Assembly (NCBI GenBank): GCA_937930275.1
Contig: CALGLM010000210.1
Span: 1-10,650, forward strand
DNA: 10,650 nt
Direction: 5' to 3'
DNA from: an uncultured Ignavibacteria bacterium
GTDB lineage: Bacteria; Bacteroidota; Ignavibacteria; Ignavibacteriales; Melioribacteraceae
The notes under the pieces are model-generated. The model was not told the DNA's origin. It searched no databases and was given only the letters and a program-made list of their open reading frames with translations. Positions 5,816 to 10,650 of the stretch are shown piece by piece. How positions within the stretch are numbered: the first letter of the stretch is position 1; the number at the start of each line of letters is the position of its first letter. The position numbers were made by a program, and so were the translations under genes.

Positions 5816-6847
5816 ATGCCTGTAGTAAATTTTGAAAAATATTGCCAAATGTTAGAAAATGCAAAAAAGAACAAATTTGCATATCCTGCAATTAACGTAA
5901 CAAGTGAAGCAACCGCTAATGCAGTATTAGCAGCATTAGCAGAAACCAAAAGCGACGGTATAATTCAAGTATCAACCGGCGGCGGTGAATTTGCCAGCGG
6001 TGCATATGTAAAAGATATGGCTTTAGGTGCTATTTCTATTGCAAATCACGATCATTTAATGGCTGAAAAATATGATATTAACGTAGCTTTGCATACAGAC
6101 CATTGCACACACGGAAAAATTGAAAAGTTTTTACGCCCTTTAATTAATGAATCTAAAAAAAGAGTTGCCGCAGGGATGCTTCCATTATTTAACTCGCATA
6201 TGTTTGACGGTAGCGAATTACCGTTAAAAGAAAACATGGATGTTGCTGTTGAGCTACTAAAAGAATGTGTAGAATTAGGAATTATTTTAGAAGTTGAAGC
6301 CGGTGTTGTAGGCGGCGAAGAAGACGGCGTTAATAACGAAGGAGCACCAAAAGATAAATTATATACAACTCCAGCAGATATGGTTTATGTGTATGAAAGA
6401 TTATCTTCGGTTCCGGGTGCAAAATATATGTTTGCAGCTACTTTCGGTAATGTTCACGGTGTGTATAAACCGGGGAATGTAAAATTAAAACCGATTATCT
6501 TAAAACAAGGTCAAGATGCAGTTATTGCAAAATACGGTAAAGAAGCAGAATTTTATTTAGTATTTCATGGCGGAAGCGGTTCATCAATTGAAGAAATTCA
6601 CGAAACATTGGAATACGGCGTAATTAAGATGAATGTTGATACAGATACACAATATGCATTTACTCGTCCTATTGTTGACCACATGTTAAAAAATTATGAC
6701 GGTGTATTAAAAATTGAAAGTGAAGTAGGAAATAAGAAATTATACGACCCACGTAACTACTTGAAAAAAGCAGAAACAGGTATGAAAGAAAGAGTTAAAC
6801 AGGCTGTTTACGATTTACGTGCAGACGGTAAAACTTTAGGCGTATAA
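5816..6847 (+). CDS. fbaA: Class II (zinc) fructose-bisphosphate aldolase
   Basis: 343-residue cytosolic enzyme for the reversible cleavage of fructose-1,6-bisphosphate to glyceraldehyde-3-phosphate and dihydroxyacetone phosphate. Features: HTDHCTHGK (93-101) with catalytic Asp95 and zinc-ligand His96, EAGVVGGEEDGV (161-172), GNVHGVYKPG (211-220) with zinc-ligand His214, FHGGSGSS (250-257) with zinc-ligand His251 and the phosphate loop, and NVDTDTQ (273-279) for the second phosphate. The EEDG insertion and length place it in the class IIA group with E. coli FbaA rather than the shorter IIB/tagatose type. The start is fixed by a strong AAGGAG five bases upstream; an out-of-frame ATG at 5811 lies in the spacer. 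It is single-gene, ends at a strong terminator, and its regulation is not readable. Very secure; the fbaA symbol is by homology. Confidence 0.97.
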   Translation: MPVVNFEKYCQMLENAKKNKFAYPAINVTSEATANAVLAALAETKSDGIIQVSTGGGEFASGAYVKDMALGAISIANHDHLMAEKYDINVALHTDHCTHGKIEKFLRPLINESKKRVAAGMLPLFNSHMFDGSELPLKENMDVAVELLKECVELGIILEVEAGVVGGEEDGVNNEGAPKDKLYTTPADMVYVYERLSSVPGAKYMFAATFGNVHGVYKPGNVKLKPIILKQGQDAVIAKYGKEAEFYLVFHGGSGSSIEEIHETLEYGVIKMNVDTDTQYAFTRPIVDHMLKNYDGVLKIESEVGNKKLYDPRNYLKKAETGMKERVKQAVYDLRADGKTLGV

Positions 6848-6917
6848 AAGTGATAAACTAATAAAACCGCTACATTTATATTTTTTAAGTGGTTTTAAGG
6901 TTTAGAATGATATTTTG

Positions 6918-6948
6918 CAGACGCTCATTCGGGCGTCTGTTTTTTTTT
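6918..6948 (+). terminator. Intrinsic terminator of the aldolase gene
   Basis: CAGACGC (6918-6924) pairs with GCGTCTG (6933-6939) around an 8-base loop and is followed by nine T (6940-6948). It is a G+C-rich stem in AT-rich surroundings, 70 bases after the stop. Confidence 0.93.
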
Positions 6949-7050
6949 ATTCTTTTAGCGATTATAAATGCAAAAGTAAAAAAATAGTTAAAAACTAATT
7001 AATTGAAAAATTGTTATATAATTTTATAACTTAGTATAATACTGCAAACA

Positions 7051-7086
7051 TATTATTAAACAGTTATTAATTACTGTTTAATAATA
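7051..7086. promoter_or_regulatory. Perfect 14-bp inverted repeat upstream of the RseC-like gene
   Basis: TATTATTAAACAGT (7051-7064) and ACTGTTTAATAATA (7073-7086) are exact inverted copies around an 8-base spacer. The repeat ends 8 bases before a TAACTTTG promoter-like box, where an operator would sit (about -20 to -55). It could instead be a weak hairpin terminator, since CCTTTTT follows at 7088. The rest of the 303-base gap between 6848 and 7150 holds the aldolase terminator and otherwise featureless AT-rich DNA. Confidence 0.6.
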
Positions 7087-7093
7087 ACCTTTT

Positions 7094-7101
7094 TAACTTT
7101 G
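7094..7101 (+). promoter_or_regulatory. Candidate -7 element (TAACTTTG) of the RseC-like gene
   Basis: TAACTTTG is an exact match to the Bacteroidota TAnnTTTG box, about 50 bases before ATG 7151. No TTTG was found at the ideal -33 position, so activation or repression through the adjoining inverted repeat is plausible. Confidence 0.4.
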
Positions 7102-7150
7102 ATACAAAAATATTATTAGTTATTTTTAAATGATAAAATTATAAAACATT

Positions 7151-7597
7151 ATGAATAGTGAAGAATTAATAGAAGAAGGAATTGTAATTAAAGTTGATAA
7201 AGGAACAGCAGAAATTGCAATTATTGAAAAAGGGGAATGTGCGGAGTGTTCGGCAAAAGTTTACTGCAGTCCCACCGAAGGAAATAAAAAAAAACTAAAA
7301 GTAAGCGACCCTTATGGGGTAAAACCGGGAGATAGGGTAAAAGTAAGTTTAAAGGGGAGTAACTTATTTATGGCTTCCGTTTTACTTTACGGTATACCGC
7401 TTGTTTTATTAATTGTATCTATTTTAATAGGAATAAGTTTATTTGAGAATACAAAAAATAAAGAATTATATGGGTTTTTAACCGGAATGGGAGTGTTGGT
7501 TATTTATTACTTGGGTATATTTGTTTTTTTACGTAAAAAAGAAGAATATATTAAGCTGCCCCAAATAATATTTGTAAGCAGCTTATCAGAAAATTAA
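7151..7597 (+). CDS. RseC/MucC-like redox membrane protein
   Basis: 148-residue inner-membrane protein of the SoxR-reducing-system/RseC family. An N-terminal beta-rich cytosolic domain carries the family cysteines CAECSAKVYC (Cys30, Cys33, Cys39), followed by the small beta domain GVKPGDRVKVSL and two membrane helices at about 74-97 and 107-127, ending in a short cytosolic tail. Known relatives take part in reducing SoxR in E. coli or modulate sigma-E signalling, and in Bacteroidota the gene usually leads an rnf operon. Here no rnf gene follows: the next gene is convergent only two bases away. No Shine-Dalgarno site is visible before ATG 7151. The family assignment is good; the actual role here is unknown. 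The 3' end of the frame overlaps a hairpin. Confidence 0.82.
   Translation: MNSEELIEEGIVIKVDKGTAEIAIIEKGECAECSAKVYCSPTEGNKKKLKVSDPYGVKPGDRVKVSLKGSNLFMASVLLYGIPLVLLIVSILIGISLFENTKNKELYGFLTGMGVLVIYYLGIFVFLRKKEEYIKLPQIIFVSSLSEN
7552..7585. terminator. Hairpin in the 3' end of the RseC-like gene, possible shared terminator
   Basis: TAAGCTGC (7552-7559) and GCAGCTTA (7578-7585) are perfect inverted repeats enclosing a second stem, CAAAT/ATTTG (7562-7566/7570-7574), around an AAT loop. It lies inside the last codons of the RseC-like gene and just beyond the convergent DUF4252 gene stop. T-rich stretches lie at a distance on both sides rather than directly adjacent, so termination is plausible but not certain. 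Confidence 0.5.
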
Positions 7598-7599
7598 AT

Positions 7600-8202
7600 T
7601 TATTTTTTATCTGTATTTTTTTCATCTCCGGTATGTTTTTCTTCACCGGTAAAATTTTCCATATTATGCATATTGGGGATGTTGAATTTTCCGCCAATTT
7701 TACTTAATGATTTAAGGTCCAATTTACCTGCAATGTTTACAAAAGTTGCTTCTCCGCTTTTTCGTTTTGCAAGTATTACAAGTCCTTGAATTCCTTCTTT
7801 ACCGGGATTTTTTACATAAATACTTACTCCTCCCTTTTTATCGTTTGTGGAAACCATTCTATCCCAATTTTTGCCCAAAAGGTCTTTATCAAATTCTTTA
7901 AACTTTGTATCAATTGCTTTAGTGTTTTTTTCGGTAATTCCGTACGAGCTAACTCTTATAAACTTAATATTATTTAATAAACCCTTTACGTCCTCATCGT
8001 CTTCCGACATTGCTATAATTGATTGAATCATATTTTCGGGCAAAAGAACTTCGGTTACTTTTGGACCCGATTCAAGCTTACTTAAGTCACCAAAGTCAAA
8101 AAATCCTGGTTCATCGGGATAACTATATTTTGTGCTTTGGGCATTTAATAAAGTAGTTGAAAATAATAATACTGCCGTTAATAAAAATCTTAAGGTTTTC
8201 AT
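7600..8202 (-). CDS. DUF4252 family exported protein
   Basis: 200 residues. It has a signal peptide (1-21: MKTLRFLL, hydrophobic core, LLNA|Q) and no lipobox, so it is probably periplasmic or envelope-associated. The mature part follows the DUF4252 pattern: a region about preventing-helix/strand IKFIRVSSYG (79-88), the WDRM element, the strand GLVILAKRKSGEATFVNIAGKL split around residues 141-162, and LKSLSKIGGKF. The tail of about 16 residues is hydrophilic with a decayed TGEEKH/TGDEKN/TDKK repetition. Its function is unknown, but in Bacteroidota such genes habitually sit behind ECF sigma factors. It is the third gene of the sigma operon. AAGGAG (8215-8210) overlaps the stop codon of the gene before it, a sign of translational coupling. 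Confidence 0.85.
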   Translation of the reverse strand: MKTLRFLLTAVLLFSTTLLNAQSTKYSYPDEPGFFDFGDLSKLESGPKVTEVLLPENMIQSIIAMSEDDEDVKGLLNNIKFIRVSSYGITEKNTKAIDTKFKEFDKDLLGKNWDRMVSTNDKKGGVSIYVKNPGKEGIQGLVILAKRKSGEATFVNIAGKLDLKSLSKIGGKFNIPNMHNMENFTGEEKHTGDEKNTDKK

Positions 8203-8213
8203 TGTTGTGCTCC

Positions 8214-8744
8214 TTAATTTAATATATTGTTAATTACATTTAATCCTTCCGCTAAGGGTTCTGCAACCTGTTTTGTTATTACTTCGGTTTTTATTTTTGT
8301 ATTTGTTTCGTTTATTAAATTACCAATTAAGGCAAGTGCATATTTCGCTTGTTTATCGGCTTCTTTAATTTCATTTATCGAATAACGATTTTTAGGAATC
8401 GGTTTATAAAAACTATCTTTTACATAAATTGAAAGCAATACTGCAATTATTATTACTGTTGCATACATAATCGGTAAAATTGGTTTAGCCGTAAATAAGC
8501 AATAAATATCAGTCCAAAAACTCGGTTTATTACTTTCAATATAATTTGGTAATTTAATATTTATCGATTGTTCGTCTTTTTTAATTTTACTTAAATAATT
8601 TTTTGTTAATCTGTAATTGTTATAAACTTTTTTAGCTGACTTATTAAAAAATATTAAAGTATAAATTTTAATAGTGGTTATAATATCTGCATCTTTATAC
8701 GCAACCGATATTATTTGATTTTCAATTTTCTTATTTAGTTTCAT
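8214..8744 (-). CDS. Single-TM protein in anti-sigma position
   Basis: 176 residues. The N-terminal ~85 residues are basic and presumably cytosolic, one membrane helix lies at about 88-108 (PILPIMYATVIIIAVLLSIY), and a C-terminal ~68-residue periplasmic part ends in an amphipathic stretch (KYALALIGNLI, then VAEPLAEGLNVINNIL). Its topology, its place directly after an ECF sigma gene and its 14-base overlap with that gene (8731-8744) are those of an anti-sigma factor. However, the His-Cys-Cys zinc motif of ZAS-type anti-sigmas is absent; the only cysteine is Cys82, next to the helix. I infer an anti-sigma or sigma-modulating role and cannot name a family with certainty. The translation start inside the sigma gene implies coupled, roughly equal synthesis. 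Confidence 0.75.
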   Translation of the reverse strand: MKLNKKIENQIISVAYKDADIITTIKIYTLIFFNKSAKKVYNNYRLTKNYLSKIKKDEQSINIKLPNYIESNKPSFWTDIYCLFTAKPILPIMYATVIIIAVLLSIYVKDSFYKPIPKNRYSINEIKEADKQAKYALALIGNLINETNTKIKTEVITKQVAEPLAEGLNVINNILN

Positions 8745-9252
8745 AGCTCTGTAGCTCTAATTGTAATTTTTTACGTGCTCTTAATAAAAATACTTTTACA
8801 CTGTTAATAGGAATATTTAACAAGTCCGAAATTTCTTTATATTTCATTTCATTAATCTCGTACATAACAAAAATAGTTTTAAGTTTTTCAGGCAAATTTT
8901 GTATTGCCTCGTTTATTCTTTCTTTTAAAGATTCGTTTTCCATTTTTACTAAAGGATTATTTAAGTAATCGTTATCCGGTAGTTCAAAATCTTCGTCTTC
9001 TTCTGATTCGTAAACAAAGTTATCTGCACTTTTTCTTTTTCTAATTAAATCAATGCATAAATTATATGTAGTTTTCATTATCCAAGATTTAGCTTTAGAG
9101 AATTCAAATTTTTCAATGTTTTCCCAGGTTTTTATTAATACCTCTTGGGTAATGTCTTCGGCATCCGGTTTATTTTTAAGCATATAAAACGAAAACCGAT
9201 AAATATCTTGCTTATAATTTTTAATTAGATAGTTAAATTTTATACTTTTCAT
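8731..9252 (-). CDS. ECF-type RNA polymerase sigma factor
   Basis: 173-residue sigma-70 family group 4 factor. Sigma-2 spans about residues 8-75, with PDAEDITQEVLIKTWENI (29-46) as region 2.2 and SWIMKTTYNLCIDLIRKRKS as 2.3-2.4. A short acidic linker (80-100, EESEEDED-like) replaces sigma-3. Sigma-4 spans about 112-165, with LPEKLKTIFVMYEINEMKYKE followed by the helix-turn-helix ISDLLNIPINSVKVFLLRARKKL. The size and architecture are normal for an ECF factor. It directs RNA polymerase to a small stress or envelope regulon, presumably held in check by the overlapping membrane protein. There is no Shine-Dalgarno site before ATG 9252. It is first of three co-directional genes and divergent from an outer-membrane protein gene, which may be a target. 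The assignment is secure; the regulon is unknown. Confidence 0.95.
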   Translation of the reverse strand: MKSIKFNYLIKNYKQDIYRFSFYMLKNKPDAEDITQEVLIKTWENIEKFEFSKAKSWIMKTTYNLCIDLIRKRKSADNFVYESEEDEDFELPDNDYLNNPLVKMENESLKERINEAIQNLPEKLKTIFVMYEINEMKYKEISDLLNIPINSVKVFLLRARKKLQLELQSYETK

Positions 9253-9471
9253 AAAAATCTGTTTATTATAAAGACGTTTTAAATTAATGTTTTGTTACAT
9301 CTTTCGCAAAAAATGTGATTTAAATTACAATATGTATAATATTTATTACAATGTGTTCTAATTAATATACATTAAAAAGCGGAATTATTATATTTACATA
9401 CTAAATTAATTAGATTTAAGTAGGAATGATTTTTGAGATAAATTATAATATTTAACAATAAAGAGGAAAAA
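9253..9471. promoter_or_regulatory. Divergent control region, sigma operon / beta-barrel gene
   Basis: 219 AT-rich bases. Two near-identical 12-mers, ATTACAATATGT (9324-9335) and ATTACAATGTGT (9345-9356), lie 21 bases apart start to start, i.e. two helical turns on one DNA face. Nearer the beta-barrel gene, AATTATTATATTTAC (9383-9397) repeats exactly the 15 bases found before serC. No open frame is present. Direct repeats at this spacing suit binding of a regulator or sigma-type recognition, but this is inference. Confidence 0.45.
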
Positions 9472-10116
9472 ATGAAAAAAGTCATCATTTTTGTTTTTAG
9501 TTTCATGTTATTAAATGTAGTTGTTAGCGCACAGTTTAATTCGGCTGCCATTAAAATAGGTTATTTTTCTCCTTCGGTAAGTAACGGAGGATTTATTATA
9601 GGATACGAAGGCGGAAAATACATCGATCAAAATTTAAGAATCGGTTGGAGTATCGATTGGTTTCATAAAAATTACATCGATAAAACTTTAATAGGAAATT
9701 TTAACGATTTACCGGGGAATTTAGATTATACCGTAAATGAATTACGTGCAGAAACTAATTTACACGAAATACCGGTAATGGCAACATTTAATGCATTATT
9801 TCCGGTTGCACCAAGGTGGAAAGCTTTTGCAACCGCTTCGGCCGGTTTAGATATGTTGATAATTGTTTATAATAGTTACGAAAATCCGAGCGAAGATGAT
9901 GTACACGCAGCATTTGATTTTGCATGGCGTTTAGGAGGCGGAATGGTTTATCAATTAGGTAATCGTTCGGAAATAGTAGGAGAAATTACTTATCATAATT
10001 CCGAACCAAGTTGGACTTATGAAGTTAAAGACGCCAACGGTAAAAAACATGTTTTTGAACGTAAATTTGATATGAGCGGGTTTTTAACAAGAGTAGGTAT
10101 TAGATTCTTTTTTTAA
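9472..10116 (+). CDS. Outer-membrane beta-barrel protein
   Basis: 214 residues. It has a signal peptide 1-20 (MKKVIIFVFSFMLL...VVSA|Q), then alternating hydrophobic/hydrophilic strands rich in Gly and aromatic residues: AAIKIGYFSP, GGFIIGYEGG, RIGWSIDWFHK, IPVMATFNALF, WKAFATASAGLDML, AWRLGGGMVYQLG, SEIVGEITYH. The last strand, FLTRVGIRFFF, ends in the terminal Phe typical of BAM-assembled porins. About eight strands fit an OmpW/OmpA-like or PorT-like small barrel; no OmpA peptidoglycan domain is present. Soluble loops carry acidic/Asn-rich segments. The start is preceded by AAGAGG with good spacing. It is divergent from the ECF sigma operon and ends at a strong terminator. General class secure; ligand or role unknown. 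Confidence 0.85.
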   Translation: MKKVIIFVFSFMLLNVVVSAQFNSAAIKIGYFSPSVSNGGFIIGYEGGKYIDQNLRIGWSIDWFHKNYIDKTLIGNFNDLPGNLDYTVNELRAETNLHEIPVMATFNALFPVAPRWKAFATASAGLDMLIIVYNSYENPSEDDVHAAFDFAWRLGGGMVYQLGNRSEIVGEITYHNSEPSWTYEVKDANGKKHVFERKFDMSGFLTRVGIRFFF

Positions 10117-10130
10117 TAGTATTTTTTATT

Positions 10131-10173
10131 AACAAGCTTACGATTACTGATTTTCGTAGGCTTGTTATTTTTT
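10131..10173 (+). terminator. Intrinsic terminator of the beta-barrel gene
   Basis: Bases 10131-10143 pair with 10154-10166 (13 pairs, one G-T wobble; core ACAAGC/GCTTGT) around a 10-base loop, then ATTTTTT. The 3' arm overlaps the stop codon (10165-10167) of the convergent minus-strand gene. Confidence 0.85.
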
Positions 10174-10452
10174 ATTCAATTTTTCAAAGTATGGCTTATC
10201 TTTTTCATAAATGTATAATGATTGATAAGTTAACGTACCTTCCGAATGCGTTTCTACTTCGGTAACAATTCTCACGGTTTTTATTTCATTATATCTAAAA
10301 GTTTGAATTTCGGTTTCTGTTCTGTCATTAGGATTAAGCGTAACTAAATTTTCCAAATTAAAACCAAAATTTAAAAGAGATTCAAAATCAAAACATCGGT
10401 CAAACTTTATCATTCCTTTTGTGTAATCGGAAATATTTATTTTTTCGTTCAA
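10165..10452 (-). CDS. Hypothetical protein, 95 residues
   Basis: Not recognised. It has no signal peptide and no membrane segment. The N-terminal half is Phe/Leu/Asn-rich (FDFESLLNFGFNLENLV), and the C-terminal half reads as beta strands (TEIQTFRYNEIKTVRIVTEVE, split; TLTYQSLYIYEKDK), suggesting a small alpha+beta or beta fold. The first possible start is TTG 10452, because a TAA precedes it in frame. That TTG overlaps the TGA of the upstream gene (TTGA) and has TGGAG 11 bases before it, so coupled translation is credible. ATG 10413 is an alternative with AAAAGG placed too close. It might also be the C-terminal part of the upstream protein separated by a frameshift. It is likely real because of length, composition and tight packing. 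Confidence 0.6.
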   Translation of the reverse strand: MNEKINISDYTKGMIKFDRCFDFESLLNFGFNLENLVTLNPNDRTETEIQTFRYNEIKTVRIVTEVETHSEGTLTYQSLYIYEKDKPYFEKLNKK

Positions 10453-10650
10453 TTAAGTTTTAACTCCAAACTTTTCTTTTCGTTTTCAAATGTTAGTCTA
10501 ATTACTGAATATTGTTTTAACGAACTTATCTGTATATAATTTTTTCCGGCTAATAATAATCCTTTATAAATTAGCGATTCAGACTCTTGTTTAGAAACAC
10601 CGTTTATTAAAATTTTATCGTTACCGGTTGAATTTATGTACAAAACAGAA
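10449..10650 (-). CDS. Unknown protein, C-terminal fragment
   Basis: The frame is open to the right edge, so this is the last 66 or so residues of a longer gene. The TTG at 10643 is simply an internal Leu codon in the open frame, not a start. Visible content: INSTGNDKILINGVSKQESE, a hydrophobic strand pair (LIYKGLLLAG, NYIQISSL), then YSVIRLTFENEKKSLELKLN and TGA. This looks beta-rich, perhaps the closing strands of a secreted or envelope protein. I do not recognise it. It overlaps the downstream 95-residue gene by four bases, so the two are one transcript. Confidence 0.6.
   Translation of the reverse strand, partial: SVLYINSTGNDKILINGVSKQESESLIYKGLLLAGKNYIQISSLKQYSVIRLTFENEKKSLELKLN

Noticed and set aside
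6052..6237. Minus-strand open frame of 61 residues
   Set aside because: It is antisense to the aldolase gene; no independent support.
7786..7977. Plus-strand open frame of 63 residues
   Set aside because: It is antisense to the DUF4252 gene; no independent support.

Overview
The window is strongly AT-rich. It looks like part of a free-living bacterial chromosome from the Bacteroidota/Chlorobiota–Ignavibacteriota side of the tree. Supporting signs are three secreted proteins whose signal peptides end in an alanine followed by Gln (VTA|Q, NA|Q, VSA|Q), a near-perfect TTTG-N20-TAnnTTTG promoter in front of the DUF2062 gene, a sigma factor/single-TM protein/DUF4252 operon, and a mix of good Shine-Dalgarno sites with SD-less starts. 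No tRNA, rRNA, insertion sequence, CRISPR array or phage gene was found. The phylum is an inference.

Layout, left to right. Minus-strand 5' end of a secreted, probably propeller-like protein (1-226). serC, phosphoserine aminotransferase (547-1635). A 347-bp gap holding heptad-phased repeats alternating with two terminators. A minus-strand HU-family protein with a Lys/Pro/Ala-rich N-terminal tail (1983-2360). A DUF2062 membrane protein with a clear promoter (about 2628-3128). A shared bidirectional terminator. A minus-strand pair of isochorismatase-like hydrolase (3189-3749) and C39-like cysteine peptidase (3759-4595). Divergent from that pair, a D-Ala-D-Ala-ligase-like ATP-grasp enzyme (4668-5702). 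Class II fructose-bisphosphate aldolase (5816-6847) with a strong terminator. An orphan RseC/MucC-like redox membrane protein (7151-7597) preceded by a perfect 14-bp inverted repeat. A convergent minus-strand operon of ECF sigma factor, single-TM protein and DUF4252 secreted protein (9252-7600). Divergent from it, an outer-membrane beta-barrel protein (9472-10116). Two overlapping minus-strand unknown genes at the right edge.

How the genes relate. serC and fba are independent housekeeping genes for serine biosynthesis and glycolysis/gluconeogenesis. The sigma factor and its two overlapping or closely coupled partners form one envelope-signalling unit, and the divergent beta-barrel gene is an obvious candidate target or co-regulated neighbour. 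The C39-like peptidase, the hydrolase and the divergent ATP-grasp ligase form a possible peptide- or amide-handling cassette. Its ligase has lost residues that define true D-Ala-D-Ala ligases, so its substrate is open. This cassette and the repeat/terminator array downstream of serC are the least ordinary parts of the window.
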